DNA of 64,000 nucleotides from Mycolicibacillus parakoreensis (GCF_022370835.2 NZ_CP092365.1:1426001-1490000), one strand, 5' to 3'; counted from the stretch's first letter, positions 17,214 through 27,785 are shown. Translations and numbers: made by a program. Notes: generated from the letters alone by a model not told the origin.

Positions 17214-18650
17214 TCAGCAGTCGTAGTACAGCGCGAACTCGTAGGGGTGCGGGCGCAGGCTGATCGGTTCGATCTCCTGGGTGCGTTTGTAGCGGATCCA
17301 CGTCTCGATCAGGTCTTCGGTGAAAACTCCACCCTCGGTGAGATATTCGTGATCGGACTCCAGCCGGTCGACCACCGTCGAAAGCTGGGTCGGGGCCTGC
17401 GGAATGTCGGCGGCCTCGTCCGGGGGAAGCTCGTAGAGATCCTTGTCGATCGGGGCCAGCGGCTCGATCTTGTTCTTGATCCCGTCGATGCCGGCCATCA
17501 TCATCGCCGCGAACGCCAGGTACGGGTTGCCCGAGGAGTCCGGACAGCGGAACTCCATCCGCTTGGCCTTGGGGTTGTTGCCGGTGATCGGGATGCGTAC
17601 ACACGCCGACCGGTTGCGCTGGCTGTAGACCAGGTTGATCGGCGCCTCGTAGCCGGGCACCAGGCGCTTGTAGGAGTTGATGGTCGGGTTGGTGAACGCC
17701 AGCAGGCTCGGCGCGTGGTGCAAGATCCCGCCGATGTAATGCCGGGCCAGATCCGACAGCCCCGCATAGCCGGCCTCGTCGTAGAAGAGCGGATCGCCGT
17801 TCTTCCACAGCGACTGGTGGGCGTGCATCCCCGAGCCGTTATCGCCGACGAGCGGCTTGGGCATGAACGTGACCGTTTTGCCGGCCTGCCACGCGGTGTT
17901 TTTGATGATGTATTTGAACAGCATCAGGTCGTCGGCGGCGTGCAGCAAGGTGTTGAACTTGTAGTTGATCTCCGCCTGACCGCCGCTGCCGACCTCGTGG
18001 TGGCCGCGCTCCAAGGTGAAGCCGGCGTTGATCAGCGCGGTGGTCATCTCATCGCGCAGATCGACATACTGGTCGTTGGGTGCGACCGGGAAGTAGCCGC
18101 CCTTCGGCCGGGTCTTGTAGCCCAGGTTGGGGCCCCCGTCGGCCTCGGTGCGTGCCCCGGTGTTCCACCAGCCCGAGCGCGAGTCGACCTCGTAGAACGA
18201 GCCGTTGGTCTGCGAGTCGAACGCCACCGAGTCGAAGATGTAGAACTCGGCTTCCGCGCCGAAGAACGCCGTGTCGGCGATCCCGGTGCTGGCCAGGTAC
18301 TTCTCCGCCTTGCGGGCCACGTTGCGCGGGTCACGGGAGTAGGGCTCACGGGTGAACGGGTCGTGGACGAAGAAATTCAGGTTCAGCGTGGTGGCAGCCC
18401 GAAACGGGTCGATCAACGCGGTGTTGAGGTCGGGCAGCAGGATCATGTCCGACTCGTGGATTGACTGGAAGCCGCGGATCGAGGACCCGTCGAACGCCAA
18501 TCCGTCGGTGAACACGGTGTCAGTGAGCGCCGACGCCGGGATCGAGAAGTGCTGCATGGTGCCGGGGAGATCGCAGAACCGGATGTCGACGTATTCGACG
18601 TCGGCGTCGGCGATGAGTTTGGCGATGTCGTCCGCCGTTTTTTCGGTCAC
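17214..18650 (-). CDS. glnA1: Glutamine synthetase GlnA1 (type I, adenylylatable)
   Basis: A 478-aa dodecameric-type GSI-beta glutamine synthetase, the main ammonia-assimilating enzyme. It contains [17 protein letters not shown], the [11 protein letters not shown]lu, [14 protein letters not shown], the ATP-site block [18 protein letters not shown] and [13 protein letters not shown]. The adenylylation loop [11 protein letters not shown] carries the Tyr (about residue 406) modified by GlnE. Length equals the M. tuberculosis enzyme. GTG 18650 is preceded by GTAAGGAGACC, a good ribosome-binding site, unlike the leaderless genes around it. Here the gene is separated from glnE by about 5 kb of accessory genes. 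Confidence 0.97.
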   Translation of the reverse strand: MTEKTADDIAKLIADADVEYVDIRFCDLPGTMQHFSIPASALTDTVFTDGLAFDGSSIRGFQSIHESDMILLPDLNTALIDPFRAATTLNLNFFVHDPFTREPYSRDPRNVARKAEKYLASTGIADTAFFGAEAEFYIFDSVAFDSQTNGSFYEVDSRSGWWNTGARTEADGGPNLGYKTRPKGGYFPVAPNDQYVDLRDEMTTALINAGFTLERGHHEVGSGGQAEINYKFNTLLHAADDLMLFKYIIKNTAWQAGKTVTFMPKPLVGDNGSGMHAHQSLWKNGDPLFYDEAGYAGLSDLARHYIGGILHHAPSLLAFTNPTINSYKRLVPGYEAPINLVYSQRNRSACVRIPITGNNPKAKRMEFRCPDSSGNPYLAFAAMMMAGIDGIKNKIEPLAPIDKDLYELPPDEAADIPQAPTQLSTVVDRLESDHEYLTEGGVFTEDLIETWIRYKRTQEIEPISLRPHPYEFALYYDC

Positions 18651-18784
18651 GGAATTCGGTCTCCTTACCTGATACCCGCGCTGACGCTAGGAAGAGCATA
18701 TTTCTCGACGTTTACCCCGGTGTTTCACCGACGTTACGGGCGGGGCTGCCGGGCAGTGATTGGGGGGCGAGCACCCAAGCAGCC

Positions 18785-18796
18785 TACTGTGGGGCC
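18785..18796 (+). promoter_or_regulatory. Candidate leaderless -10 of the RDD gene
   Basis: TACTGT at 18785-18790 is 6 nt before ATG 18797. Confidence 0.45.
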
Positions 18797-19261
18797 ATGA
18801 CGCACATGGGCTCATCGTGGCTGTCCGGTCCCGGTGCGGCCGGGCCGGAGGACCCCGACGGCTATCCCGGCCGGTCGCTGGGGCTGCCCGAGCGGGGACC
18901 GGGGTCGCTGGCCGGGATGGGCCGGCGGATGGCGGCGCTGCTCGTCGACTGGCTGATCGCCTACGGGTTGGCCGCCTTGGCGATGACCCTAGGGTGGCTC
19001 GACGCGCCGCACCTGTCGGCGGCGGTGCTGGTGATCTGGCTGGTGCTCGGCGCGGTGTCGGTGCGGCTCTACGGGTTCTCGCCGGGACAGTTCACCCTGC
19101 GCCTGCGGGTGGCGTCGGTCGACGCGCGCCAGCACGTCGGCCTGGGCCGCGCGGTGGGCCGCGGCCTGCTGATCGCGTCGGTGGTGCCGGCGTTGTTCAC
19201 CGACGGCGACGGCCGCGGGTTCCAGGACAGGCTCACCGGCACCGCGGTGGTGCGTCGCTGA
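18797..19261 (+). CDS. RDD family membrane protein
   Basis: A 154-aa membrane protein with the RDD-family start RRMAALLVDWLIAYGLAALAM, a second helix (AAVLVIWLVLGAVSVRLYG) and the family-typical SPGQFTLRLRVASVDA followed by a third hydrophobic segment and FQDRLTGTAVVRR. RDD proteins are small membrane proteins, in some bacteria associated with ion transport; no specific role is supported here. It corresponds in position to Rv2219A. It is convergent with the DUF4191 gene, the stop codons being 9 nt apart. Confidence 0.88.
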   Translation: MTHMGSSWLSGPGAAGPEDPDGYPGRSLGLPERGPGSLAGMGRRMAALLVDWLIAYGLAALAMTLGWLDAPHLSAAVLVIWLVLGAVSVRLYGFSPGQFTLRLRVASVDARQHVGLGRAVGRGLLIASVVPALFTDGDGRGFQDRLTGTAVVRR

Positions 19262-19270
19262 CCGGCGTGG

Positions 19271-20023
19271 TCAGCGACGCCGCACGGTGCGCTGCACACC
19301 GCGCATCTTCGCCCCGGGCGGCAGCGGGCCTTTGGGCATCGCCGCCGGCCCCATCCGCGAGCCCAGGGCGGCCATCCGCGCCTCCAGGGCGTCCATCTGT
19401 TTCGCCGCGATGTTGGCCGGCAGTTTGTTGAGGTGGCGTTCCAGTTTCGCCAGCGGGACCTCACCGTCGCCGTTGCCGACCACGATGTCGTAGATGGGGG
19501 TGTCGCCGACCAGGCGGGCGGTGCGCTTCTTCTCCTGGGCCAGCAGCGGCTTGACCCGGCTCGCTGAGCCCTCGCCGACCAGGATCACCCCCGGGCGCCC
19601 GATCACCCGGTGCACCGCGTCGAAGTGGCCGGTGCCGGCGACGCTCTGGGTGACCCGCCACTTGCCGCGCAGGTTGTCCAGCGCCCAGGCCGCCGCCCCG
19701 GCCTGCCCGTCGGCCTTCTGGTAGACCGACTTCTGGGCACGCCGACCGAAGATGATGAACGCCACCAGCGCGCCGAGCACCACCCCGAGCGGGATCATCG
19801 TCACCTTGGTGAACATCCCGCCGGAGAGCCCCATCGCCACCGAGGCCGCCACGATCAGCACGAACGCGCCGATCATGTAGGGCAGCAGTCGCTTGTCCTC
19901 CTTGCGCTGCATGTTGAAGGCCTGCCACAGTTGGCTGCGGCGCTGCCGGGAGGCGGCCTTGCGCGCGGCTTTGGCCTCGGCGCGGGCGGCCTTCGTCTGG
20001 GCGGCGGTGCGACGTTTTGCCAT
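19271..20023 (-). CDS. DUF4191 membrane protein
   Basis: A 250-aa actinobacterial DUF4191 protein (positional counterpart of Rv2219). It has a basic Lys/Arg/Ala-rich N-terminus (AKRRTAAQTKAARAEAKAAR), two adjacent transmembrane helices around residues 48-95 (LLPYMIGAFVLIVAASVAMGL and MIPLGVVLGALVAFIIFG), then a soluble cytoplasmic domain (RVIGRPGVILVGEG, IVVGNGDGEVPL) and a basic tail. ATG 20023 (MAKRRTA) is preferred over the long upstream frame and has TATCCT 8 nt before it. Function unknown. It lies 35 nt downstream of the lipA stop, on the same strand. Confidence 0.9.
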   Translation of the reverse strand: MAKRRTAAQTKAARAEAKAARKAASRQRRSQLWQAFNMQRKEDKRLLPYMIGAFVLIVAASVAMGLSGGMFTKVTMIPLGVVLGALVAFIIFGRRAQKSVYQKADGQAGAAAWALDNLRGKWRVTQSVAGTGHFDAVHRVIGRPGVILVGEGSASRVKPLLAQEKKRTARLVGDTPIYDIVVGNGDGEVPLAKLERHLNKLPANIAAKQMDALEARMAALGSRMGPAAMPKGPLPPGAKMRGVQRTVRRR

Positions 20024-20037
20024 AGTCACCAAGGATA
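20024..20037 (-). promoter_or_regulatory. Candidate leaderless -10 of the DUF4191 gene
   Basis: Minus-strand TATCCT (20037-20032) lies 8 nt before ATG 20023. Confidence 0.45.
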
Positions 20038-20058
20038 GCCACCCTCGGCGGGGGCCTC

Positions 20059-20997
20059 TCAGCGCGTCCGCGCGGTGGCCCGCCGCTCCATCGCCTGCGC
20101 GTAGAGCCGGCCCGCCCGGTACGACGAGCGCACCAACGGTCCCGACATCACCCCGGCGAAGCCGAGTTCCTCGGCGTAGCGGGCGTGCTCGACGAACTCG
20201 TCGGGTTTGACCCACCGGTCGATGGGATGGTGGCGCTCCGAGGGCCGCAGGTACTGGGTGATGGTCACCAGTTCCGCGCCCGCCTCGTAGAGGTCACGCA
20301 GCGCCGCGCGGATCTCGTCGGGGGTTTCGCCCATTCCCAGGATCAGGTTGCTCTTGGTGACCAGGCCGAAGTCGCGGGCCTGGGTCAGCACGTCGAGGCT
20401 GCGCTGGTAGTTGAACGCCGGGCGGATGACCTTGAAGATGCGCGGCACCGTCTCGACATTGTGGGCCAGCACCTCCGGGTGCGACTCGAACACCTCGGTG
20501 AGCAACTCGGGCTTGCCGCTGAAATCGGGGATCAGCAACTCCACCCCGGTCGCGGGGTTGAGGCGCTTGATCGCGCGCACGGTCTCGGCGTAGAGCCAGG
20601 CGCCCTCGTCGGGCAGGTCGTCGCGGGTCACCCCGGTGACCGTGGAGTAGCGCAAGCCCATCGCCTGCACGCTCTCGGCGACCCGGCGCGGCTCGTCGCG
20701 GTCCAACTGCTGCGGCCGACCGGAGTCGATGAGGCAGAACGCGCAGCGCCGGGTGCACACCTCGCCGCCGATGAGGAACGTGGCCTCCCGGTCCTCCCAG
20801 CACTCATAGATGTTGGGGCAGCCGGCCTCCTCGCAGACCGTGTGCAGACCCTCCCGTCGCACCAGCCCCTTGAGTTCGGTGTAGTTGGGGCCCATCTTGG
20901 CGCGGGTTTTGATCCACTCGGGTTTGCGTTCGATGGGGGTCTCGGCGTTGCGTGCTTCCAGGCGAAGTAGCTTGCGGCCTTCCGGAGCGACACTCAC
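20059..20997 (-). CDS. lipA: Lipoyl synthase
   Basis: A 312-aa radical SAM enzyme inserting two sulfurs into octanoyl groups on E2/H proteins. The radical-SAM cluster motif CxxxCxxC is CTRRCAFC. The auxiliary cluster Cys residues are in [13 protein letters not shown], and the C-terminal Ser ligand is in [14 protein letters not shown] 20997 gives [21 protein letters not shown], matching mycobacterial LipA. The start overlaps the lipB stop (GTGA), so translation is coupled to LipB, which makes the octanoylated substrate. The target protein DlaT is encoded 1.7 kb away. Confidence 0.97.
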   Translation of the reverse strand: MSVAPEGRKLLRLEARNAETPIERKPEWIKTRAKMGPNYTELKGLVRREGLHTVCEEAGCPNIYECWEDREATFLIGGEVCTRRCAFCLIDSGRPQQLDRDEPRRVAESVQAMGLRYSTVTGVTRDDLPDEGAWLYAETVRAIKRLNPATGVELLIPDFSGKPELLTEVFESHPEVLAHNVETVPRIFKVIRPAFNYQRSLDVLTQARDFGLVTKSNLILGMGETPDEIRAALRDLYEAGAELVTITQYLRPSERHHPIDRWVKPDEFVEHARYAEELGFAGVMSGPLVRSSYRAGRLYAQAMERRATARTR

Positions 20998-21713
20998 GAC
21001 TGCGATGCTACGCCAGCGCTGCCGACGGGCGTCGATCCCGGCGGCTGCCAACTCAACGCCAGTTCGCCGTCGAGCGCCTCGAGCACCGCGGCGGCGACCT
21101 GTTCGCGCACGTCGGCGACCCCGACGCGCCGGCCCAACTCCGCCGACAGCGAGGTCACCCCGGCGTCGGTGATCCCGCACGGCACGATCGAGGTGTAGGC
21201 GCGCAGATCGCAGTCGCAGTTGAGCGCGAAGCCGTGCAGGGTGGTCGCCCGCGCCACCCGCACCCCCACCGCGGCGATCTTGCGGGCCGGCTGGCCGGGC
21301 CCGGGCGGGCACCACACCCCCGAGCGGCCGTCGACGCGCACGGTGTGCAGGCCCAGGTCGTGGCAGACCGCGATCAACGACTCCTCCAGGCGCCGCACGT
21401 AATTCACCACGTCGAGGGGTTCGGCCAGTCCGATGATCGGGTAGCCGACCAGCTGGCCGGGGCCGTGCCAGGTGATCTTGCCGCCCCGGTCGGTGTCGAT
21501 CACCGGAACACCGTCGACCGGCCGCTCGCTGTCGAGGGTGCGCCGTCCCGCGGTGTAGACCGGCGGATGTTCGAGCAGCATCAGGGTGTCGGGGCCTCCG
21601 ACGGCCCGGGCGTCGGCCACCGCGCGCTGCAGCGCCCACGCCTCGGTGTACTCGACGCTGCCGAGCTGGCGCACCACGACGGCGGTGTCGGCGGAACGGA
21701 TCGAAGAACCCAT
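20994..21713 (-). CDS. lipB: Octanoyl-[acyl carrier protein]-protein N-octanoyltransferase
   Basis: A 239-aa LipB that transfers octanoate from ACP to lipoyl domains. The conserved substrate region [18 protein letters not shown] is present. The catalytic dyad is Lys in [10 protein letters not shown] and Cys in [12 protein letters not shown]. It forms an operon with lipA, with a 4-nt overlap. ATG 21713 is supported by a TACCGT hexamer 7 nt upstream. Length fits the mycobacterial family (about 230-240 aa). Confidence 0.96.
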   Translation of the reverse strand: MGSSIRSADTAVVVRQLGSVEYTEAWALQRAVADARAVGGPDTLMLLEHPPVYTAGRRTLDSERPVDGVPVIDTDRGGKITWHGPGQLVGYPIIGLAEPLDVVNYVRRLEESLIAVCHDLGLHTVRVDGRSGVWCPPGPGQPARKIAAVGVRVARATTLHGFALNCDCDLRAYTSIVPCGITDAGVTSLSAELGRRVGVADVREQVAAAVLEALDGELALSWQPPGSTPVGSAGVASQS

Positions 21714-21726
21714 GGTCGCGACGGTA
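21714..21726 (-). promoter_or_regulatory. Candidate leaderless promoter -10 of lipBA
   Basis: Minus-strand TACCGT (21726-21721) is 7 nt before the lipB ATG. It falls in the 20-nt gap to the epimerase gene. Confidence 0.5.
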
Positions 21727-21733
21727 CCGCCGA

Positions 21734-22645
21734 TCAGTGGGAGGCGGCAGCGGCGGTGGCGTAGCCGAGCGCCTCACCGATGGTTTGGTGATGGAATCGG
21801 AATCCGGCCCGCTCCAGCGCGGCCGGGATGACGCGCTGTCCGACCAGCAGCCCCTCGTCGGCGAACTCCCCGATGGCGGCGCGCACCGCGAAACCGGGCA
21901 GCATCAGCCGTGGCGTGCGGCGTACCGCGCGCCCCAGCGCGGCGGTGAACTCCGCGTTGGTCACCGGGGCGGGCCCGGTGAGGTTGACCGGGCCGGACAA
22001 GTCCGCCTGCGACAGCGCGAACACCAGGGCCCGGACCTGATCCTCGAGACTGATCCAGGACATGTACTGGTGGCCGCCGCCCAACCGGGCGCCGGCGCCG
22101 AGGGCGAACAGCGGGCGCAGCCGACCCAGCGCGCCCCCCGAGGGGGCAAGCACCAGACCGGTGCGGGCGAGCACCACCCGCGCACCCGCCGCGCTCGCCG
22201 GGGCGGTGGCCGCCTCCCAGTCCTGGCAGAGCTGGGCGAGGAAACCCGTTCCGGCCGGGGCGGTTTCGTCGACAGACCGGTTCTTGGTGTCGCCGTAGAA
22301 TCCGACTGCGCTGGCGTTGATCATCAATCCGACGTCGGATTCGGCGACTGCGGTGGACAGCACCTCGGTCGGGGTGATGCGGCTGTCGCGCAGCTGCTGT
22401 TTGAACGCGCCCGACCATCGGCGTTTGGCGATATTGATCCCGCAGAGGTTGACCACGGCGTCGATGCCGTCGAGGGCCCGGGCGTCGAAGTCGCCGCCGT
22501 CGGGGTTCCAGTACAGTTCGTCGGCGCTGACCGGGGTGCGGCGCACGATGCGCACCACCTGATGCTCGGCGGCGCGCAGCGCCGCCACCAGCGCCGAGCC
22601 GATCAGCCCGGACGATCCGGCCACTGCGATCACGGCTTCGGTCAC
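21734..22645 (-). CDS. TIGR01777 family NAD(P)-binding epimerase-like protein
   Basis: A 303-aa short-chain dehydrogenase/epimerase-fold protein (positional counterpart of Rv2216). It has the Rossmann motif [11 protein letters not shown] at the N-terminus. [16 protein letters not shown] and [11 protein letters not shown] are diagnostic of the TIGR01777/SulA-like epimerase group, and the C-terminal DUF1731-type region [26 protein letters not shown] is present. Substrate unknown. The GTG at 22645 is preceded by GGAAGG and follows the dlaT stop by 15 nt, so it is likely co-transcribed with dlaT. Confidence 0.88.
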   Translation of the reverse strand: MTEAVIAVAGSSGLIGSALVAALRAAEHQVVRIVRRTPVSADELYWNPDGGDFDARALDGIDAVVNLCGINIAKRRWSGAFKQQLRDSRITPTEVLSTAVAESDVGLMINASAVGFYGDTKNRSVDETAPAGTGFLAQLCQDWEAATAPASAAGARVVLARTGLVLAPSGGALGRLRPLFALGAGARLGGGHQYMSWISLEDQVRALVFALSQADLSGPVNLTGPAPVTNAEFTAALGRAVRRTPRLMLPGFAVRAAIGEFADEGLLVGQRVIPAALERAGFRFHHQTIGEALGYATAAAASH

Positions 22646-22660
22646 CGCTTGCGTGCCTTC

Positions 22661-24430
22661 CTACAGCCCCAGATCGGCCTCGAACGCGCCCTCTTCGAGC
22701 CGATGCTTGACGGTGGTCAGGAAACGTCCGGCGTCGGCGCCGTCGATCAGCCGGTGGTCGTAGGTCAGCGGCAGATAACAGACCGAGCGCACCCCGATCG
22801 ATTCGTTACCGGAGTCGTCGACGATCACCCGGGGGCGTTTGACGATGGCCCCGGTGCCGAGCATGGCGGCCTGCGGCGGCACCAGGATCGGGGTGTCCAT
22901 CAGCGCACCCTGACTGCCGATGTTGGTGATCGTGAACGTGCCGCCGGACAGCTCGTCGGGGCGCAGATCGCTGGAGCGGGCCCGCGCCGCGATATCGGCG
23001 ATCGCCCGGGCCAACCCGGCCAGCGACAGATCGCCGGCGTTGTGGATCACCGGGGAGAGCAAGCCCTGCTCGGTGTCGACGGCGATTCCCAGGTGCTCGG
23101 CGTCGTAGTAGGTGATCTCGCCGGCATCCTCGTTGTAGCTGGCATTGATGTTGGGGTGGGCTTTGAGGCCGTCGATCACCGCCCGGGCGATGAACGGCAG
23201 GAACGTCAGGTTCACGCCCTCGCGTTCGGCGAACTCCGCCTTGGCCCGGGCCCGCAGCGCCACCACCCGGGTCATGTCGACCTCATGGGTCTGGGTGAGC
23301 TGCGCGGTGGCCTGCAGCGATTCCCGGGTCTTCTTGGCGGTGATCTGCCGAATCCGATTGGCCTTCTTGGTGGTGCCGCGCAGGTGGGCCAGTGCCGGCG
23401 CCGGTGCCGACGCCGCCGGGGCGGGCCGCGACGACGGCGCACTGGCCGGTGCCGACGGCTGCTCGGCCGCCGCCGTACGCTTCTGTGCAGCGTCGAGGAC
23501 GTCCTGTTTGCGGATACGACCGCCCACGCCGGTTCCGGTGACCTGGGACAGATCCACGTCGTGCTCGTTGGCCAGCTTGCGCACCAGTGGCGTGACGTAG
23601 GGCACCGCGCCGGACTCGCGGCCGCTCGGCTCGGCCGGGGCCTTCGGCTCGGGTTTCGGTTCGGCTGGTTCGGCCTTGGGCTCCGCCGGCGCCTCCGGTG
23701 CGGGCTCCGGTCGGGATTGGGCCTTCGGTTCCGGTTCGGGCTGCGGTTCGGGTTTCGGTTCGGGCTGGGGTTCGGCCGGGGCGGAGGAGGCGCTGTCGGC
23801 CGAGCCGATCCGGGCCAGCTCGCCGCCGACCTCGACGGTGTCGTCCTCCTCCGCGGTGATCGAGACCAACACCCCGGCGATCGGGGAGGGGATCTCGGTG
23901 TCGACCTTGTCGGTGGAGACCTCCACCAGTGCCTCATCGACCTGCACCGAGTCGCCGACCTTCTTGAGCCACCGGGTCACGGTGCCCTCGGTCACCGACT
24001 CACCCAACTCCGGCATCCGCACCGGTTGACTGTCACCGCCGCCGGCCGGCGGCGGTGACTGCTGCGCGGAGGCATCCGGTTGGGTGTCGGCGGCCGCCGG
24101 GGCCTCAGGCTCCTCGGCTGCCGGCGCCGCGGGCTGTTCGGCCGCGGACTCGGAGCGGTCGGCGGTCTCGCCGGTGCCGCCGGAATCCTCGGCGGAGTCG
24201 CTGATCTCGGCCAACGTCCCGCCGACCTCGACGGTGTCGTCCTCTTGGGCGATGATGCGGCTGAGCACCCCCGCGGCCGGGGAGGGGATCTCGGTGTCGA
24301 CCTTGTCGGTGGAGACCTCAAGCAGTGGCTCGTCGACGTCGACCGTGTCGCCCTCCTGCTTGAGCCAGCGGGTGACGGTCCCCTCGGTAACGCTCTCGCC
24401 GAGTGCCGGCATCTGGACGGAGAAGGGCAT
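22661..24430 (-). CDS. dlaT: Dihydrolipoamide acyltransferase (E2) with two lipoyl domains
   Basis: A 589-aa E2 component (called SucB/DlaT in mycobacteria; core of pyruvate dehydrogenase and the peroxynitrite reductase system). Order: lipoyl domain 1 (about residues 2-77), Ala/Pro/Glu linker, lipoyl domain 2 (about 120-196), each with the lipoylated Lys in [11 protein letters not shown] charged Pro-Glu-Lys repeat linker ([14 protein letters not shown]) follows, then the peripheral-subunit-binding domain ([19 protein letters not shown]) and the catalytic domain ending in the active-site motif [16 protein letters not shown] 24430 ([17 protein letters not shown]) is the family start, with GAGGAG upstream. 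lipB and lipA lie downstream on the same strand. Confidence 0.96.
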   Translation of the reverse strand: MPFSVQMPALGESVTEGTVTRWLKQEGDTVDVDEPLLEVSTDKVDTEIPSPAAGVLSRIIAQEDDTVEVGGTLAEISDSAEDSGGTGETADRSESAAEQPAAPAAEEPEAPAAADTQPDASAQQSPPPAGGGDSQPVRMPELGESVTEGTVTRWLKKVGDSVQVDEALVEVSTDKVDTEIPSPIAGVLVSITAEEDDTVEVGGELARIGSADSASSAPAEPQPEPKPEPQPEPEPKAQSRPEPAPEAPAEPKAEPAEPKPEPKAPAEPSGRESGAVPYVTPLVRKLANEHDVDLSQVTGTGVGGRIRKQDVLDAAQKRTAAAEQPSAPASAPSSRPAPAASAPAPALAHLRGTTKKANRIRQITAKKTRESLQATAQLTQTHEVDMTRVVALRARAKAEFAEREGVNLTFLPFIARAVIDGLKAHPNINASYNEDAGEITYYDAEHLGIAVDTEQGLLSPVIHNAGDLSLAGLARAIADIAARARSSDLRPDELSGGTFTITNIGSQGALMDTPILVPPQAAMLGTGAIVKRPRVIVDDSGNESIGVRSVCYLPLTYDHRLIDGADAGRFLTTVKHRLEEGAFEADLGL

Positions 24431-24606
24431 CGGTGTCGACTCCTCGATCGGTCGCGGAACACGGGTCGATCTCTGGCTTACCACAGCGCCCTGGAGGCGA
24501 GGCGGCATCTGAGGTCGATTGTGCTGACCATCCTGTCACTGTGGCCGAGTCGCCGCTCAACGGGGGACGGCCGATCGGCCGCCGGGGCCACCCCGCGAAC
24601 CATTGT

Positions 24607-24621
24607 TGAAAACGGTTTTCA
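24607..24621. promoter_or_regulatory. Zur/FurB-box-like palindrome 1
   Basis: TGAAAA-CGG-TTTTCA is a perfect 6+6 inverted repeat, 81 nt upstream of the PPE start codon. It closely resembles the mycobacterial zinc-uptake-regulator box, whose core is TGAAAATCATTTTCA. In a genome this GC-rich the A/T-rich palindrome stands out. It is 42 bp centre-to-centre from a second copy. Confidence 0.65.
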
Positions 24622-24648
24622 TCGGGGTTATCGCCTACCTGACGTTGT

Positions 24649-24663
24649 TGACAATGGTTGTCA
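24649..24663. promoter_or_regulatory. Zur/FurB-box-like palindrome 2
   Basis: TGACAA-TGG-TTGTCA is a perfect 6+6 inverted repeat of the same 15-nt geometry as the first. It overlaps a TTGACA -35-like hexamer at 24648-24653, an arrangement suited to repression of the downstream PPE gene. A clear -10 was not found. Confidence 0.6.
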
Positions 24664-24701
24664 TTCGCAGGTGGGTAGCTGGGGCGCAGGGGGTGCGCGC
24701 G

Positions 24702-26204
24702 ATGACCGCACCGGTCTGGATGGCGTTGCCGCCGGAAGCCCATTCCAGCGCGCTGAGCGCCGGGCCCGGGCCGGGGCCGCTGCTGGCCGCCGCCGGAGCC
24801 TGGTCGTCGTTGAGCGCCGAATACGCCGCGGTCGCCGCCGAACTCACCGCCACCCTGGGGGCTGTGCAGTCCGGGGCCTGGCAGGGGCCCACCGCGACCG
24901 TCTACCAGGCCGCGCATCTGCCCTACCTGACGTGGCTGGGTCGGGTCAGCGCCGACAGTGCGGTGACCGCCACCCAGTTGGAGACCGCCGCCGGGGCCTA
25001 CACCGGCGCCGTGGCCGCGATGCCGACCCTGCCGGAGTTGGCCGCCAATCACACCGTGCACGGTGTGCTGGTCGCCACCAACTTCTTCGGCATCAATACG
25101 ATCCCGATCGCGCTCAATGAAGCCGACTACGTGCGGATGTGGATCCAGGCCGCCACCACGATGGCGACCTACTCCGGGGTGGCCGGCGGTGCGCTGGCGG
25201 CCACCCCGACCAGCACGACCGCACCACCCATCGTCACCCATGAGCACGACGGCGCCGACCACGACGACGGCCACGGCCACGACGATCCCGCCGACAACCT
25301 CAGTCCGCTCGACCCCCGCTGGTGGCTCGACGTCGGCGGCGAACAGGTCGACAACGTTCAGCTGCTGGTCACCGACCTGTTCACCAACCCGTCGGCGCTG
25401 CTGACCGACCTGCCGATGGTGCTGGCCGACGTGACCTTCCACGCCAGCCAGCTGCTCTCCACCGCCCTGCAGTTCGCCCCGGCGCTGATCCAGCCGGCGT
25501 TGACCCTGGCGATCGCCGGTCTCGGTGGACTGGTGGGGCTCACCGGGATGGCCGGAAGCACCGCGGCCACGCCGGTGGCCCCCGCGCCGGCCCCGGCGCC
25601 GGCCGGTGGGCAGACCCAGCTGGTGCCGCCGGCGGCGGCACCGGCGGCACCCGGGGCGCCTGCGGCCCCGGCCGCCCCGGCGGCCCCCGGCGCCCCGGCG
25701 ACTCCGGCCCCGACCGCACCCGCCGCACCGACACCGCCGCCGCTCAGCGGCGCCGAGACCGTGGGCCTGGCGGTCGGCGGTGGCGACGGCGGGCCCACCC
25801 TGGGTCCGGCCGCGCGCGTGGCGGCCGCCGCCCGCGCACCCGCCTCCAGCAGCTACGCATCACCGGCCGCGGCGGCGGCCGCCTCCGCGGCGCGTCGACG
25901 CGCCCGCGGTCACCGGCGCACCGCCGGGCGCGCACCCGGGCGCGGGCGTGAGTACCTGACCGTCTCGGCGCCGGCCGACGCCGAGACGTCCGAGTCGGCG
26001 GAAACGAGCGCCGTGTCGGGCTCCGGGCGGGGCGCCGGCGGGGTCGGATTCGCCGGGGTCACCGAGAAACCCGCCGTCGCGTCCGCCGCGGGGCTGGCCA
26101 CCTTGTCCCAGTCCGACCCGGGCGTTGAGGGGGTGCGGTTGCCGCTGCTGCCGGGCAGCTGGGAACCCGATGACGCGCAGCGGCCCCCCGACGACCACGG
26201 GTGA
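24702..26204 (+). CDS. PPE family protein, PPE-PPW subfamily, with His/Asp-rich segment
   Basis: A 500-aa PPE protein. The N-terminal ~170 residues are the PPE domain: [14 protein letters not shown], the WxG-type motif AWQGPTA, and [22 protein letters not shown] 16-residue segment [16 protein letters not shown] (about 180-195) with five His and six Asp follows and could bind divalent metal. Then come hydrophobic stretches, a long Ala/Pro-rich region and the subfamily C-terminus GFAGV...LPLLPGSW (PxxPxxW). ATG 24702 has an AGGGGGT ribosome-binding site. PPE proteins usually leave the cell by type VII secretion with PE partners; none is adjacent. Zinc control is suggested by the upstream palindromes. 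Confidence 0.92.
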   Translation: MTAPVWMALPPEAHSSALSAGPGPGPLLAAAGAWSSLSAEYAAVAAELTATLGAVQSGAWQGPTATVYQAAHLPYLTWLGRVSADSAVTATQLETAAGAYTGAVAAMPTLPELAANHTVHGVLVATNFFGINTIPIALNEADYVRMWIQAATTMATYSGVAGGALAATPTSTTAPPIVTHEHDGADHDDGHGHDDPADNLSPLDPRWWLDVGGEQVDNVQLLVTDLFTNPSALLTDLPMVLADVTFHASQLLSTALQFAPALIQPALTLAIAGLGGLVGLTGMAGSTAATPVAPAPAPAPAGGQTQLVPPAAAPAAPGAPAAPAAPAAPGAPATPAPTAPAAPTPPPLSGAETVGLAVGGGDGGPTLGPAARVAAAARAPASSSYASPAAAAAASAARRRARGHRRTAGRAPGRGREYLTVSAPADAETSESAETSAVSGSGRGAGGVGFAGVTEKPAVASAAGLATLSQSDPGVEGVRLPLLPGSWEPDDAQRPPDDHG

Positions 26205-26252
26205 ACGCCGTCTGCCGCTGATCGCCACGACGCGGCAGGTGTTTCGCCCCGC

Positions 26253-27785
26253 TCAGCCGTGCGCGGCGATGTCCTCCAGCACCGCGACCATCGTGCGCGT
26301 CGGGACCCCGCTGCCACCCTTGGGGGTGTAGCCCCAGGGGCTGCCGGTGTTGTAGGCCGGACCCGCCACGTCGATGTGCGCCCAGTCGACGCCGTCGGCG
26401 ACGAACTCGCGCAGATACACCCCGGCCACCGCCATTCCGGCGAAGCGCTGGCCGCTGACGTTGGCGAGGTCGGCGACCGTCGATTTCAGCTCCTCGCGCA
26501 GTTCGTCGGGCAACGGCATCGGCCAGCCGTTCTCCCCGACCGCCTGCGAGATCGCCGCCACGCGGTCGCGGAACTCCTCGCTGCCCATCACCCCGGGCGT
26601 GCGGGTGCCCAGCGCCACGGTCTGCGCGCCGGTCAACGTCGCGGTCTCGATCAGGTAGTCCGGCTGATCCTCGCAGGCGCGCACGATCGCGTCGGCGAGG
26701 ATCAGCCGCCCCTCGGCGTCGGTGTTGAGCACCTCCACGGTGGTGCCGCCGTACTGGGTGAGCACGTCGCCGGGGCGTTGCGCGGTCGACGACGGCATGT
26801 TCTCGGCCATCGGCACGGTGGCGATCACATCGATGGGCAACTCCAGGCGGGCCGCCAGCACCACGGTCGCCACGACCGCGGCGGCCCCGCCCATGTCGGA
26901 GGTCATGTAGTGCATCCCGGTGGCCGGCTTGATCGAGATGCCGCCGGTGTCGAACGTGACGCCCTTGCCGACCAGCGCCACCGTCTTGGCCTTCTTGGGG
27001 TGTTTGGCCAGTCGGGAGCCGCGGTGGATCAACCGCACCAGCCGGGGCGGGCGCGACGACCCTTGGCCGACCCCGAGGATGCCGCCGTAACCGTGCTTGG
27101 CCAGCTCGTTCTCCGCGAGGACCTCCACGTCCAGTCCGTTCGCGTCGGCCAATACCGTTGCCCGCCGGGCGAACTCGTCCGGAAACAAATGGCTCGGCGG
27201 GGTGTTGACGAAGTCCCGCGCGGTGGCCACCGCGGCGGCCACCGCGGCACCGTGCGCGGCCGCCTTCTTCGCCGAGCGGCCGGTGGCCAGCACGGTGACC
27301 TTGGCCAGCCCGGGCTCGGTGGGAGCGCTTTTGGCGCTGCGGAATTCGGTAAACCGGTAGCCGCCCAGGATCAGCCCCTCCACGGTCGCCGACACCAGGT
27401 CGTCGCCGGGCAGGCCGGTCAGGGTGGTGAGCACCGCCCGGGTGCCGTTGAGGGCGCGCATCGCGGTGCCGGCCGCCCGCCGGATCAGCTCCGGTGACCA
27501 TCCGTCGCGCGGCTCGCCGAGCCCGACGGTGAGCACACTGTCGACCGGCAGTGCGGGGACCACCAGCCGATGGGTCTGCTCGCTGGCCCCGGTGGCCCCG
27601 AGGGCGGCCAGGGCGTTCTCGATGTCGGTGACCGCCGCGTCCGGCAGCGCCGGATCGGTGGTCGCGACCGTGGCGCCATCGGGTCCGGTGACGACCGGGA
27701 CGATCAACACCGCCTTGGTGGTGCGGGTCGGCACAGCGGCGGCGACGGTGACGGTGGGGGACTGGTAGCCGGGTTCGGTGCTCAC
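26253..27785 (-). CDS. pepB: Leucyl aminopeptidase (M17 family)
   Basis: A 510-aa cytosolic M17 metallo-aminopeptidase releasing N-terminal residues. The signature NTDAEGRL is present, along with metal-ligand segments [16 protein letters not shown] and [10 protein letters not shown] and the C-terminal [20 protein letters not shown]. The GTG at 27785 gives [15 protein letters not shown], matching the M. tuberculosis PepB start. The frame is open for over a kilobase upstream only as antisense of gcvT. It shares a symmetric divergent promoter with gcvT. In M. tuberculosis, an epoxide hydrolase gene (ephD) and an adenylyl cyclase gene flank pepB; neither is here. Confidence 0.95.
   Translation of the reverse strand: MSTEPGYQSPTVTVAAAVPTRTTKAVLIVPVVTGPDGATVATTDPALPDAAVTDIENALAALGATGASEQTHRLVVPALPVDSVLTVGLGEPRDGWSPELIRRAAGTAMRALNGTRAVLTTLTGLPGDDLVSATVEGLILGGYRFTEFRSAKSAPTEPGLAKVTVLATGRSAKKAAAHGAAVAAAVATARDFVNTPPSHLFPDEFARRATVLADANGLDVEVLAENELAKHGYGGILGVGQGSSRPPRLVRLIHRGSRLAKHPKKAKTVALVGKGVTFDTGGISIKPATGMHYMTSDMGGAAAVVATVVLAARLELPIDVIATVPMAENMPSSTAQRPGDVLTQYGGTTVEVLNTDAEGRLILADAIVRACEDQPDYLIETATLTGAQTVALGTRTPGVMGSEEFRDRVAAISQAVGENGWPMPLPDELREELKSTVADLANVSGQRFAGMAVAGVYLREFVADGVDWAHIDVAGPAYNTGSPWGYTPKGGSGVPTRTMVAVLEDIAAHG

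Noticed and set aside
24603..24701. Earlier start of the PPE protein at 24603, adding a hydrophobic N-terminus
   Set aside because: PPE proteins begin close to the [10 protein letters not shown] motif; the extension would translate through both operator-like palindromes and lacks a ribosome-binding site.
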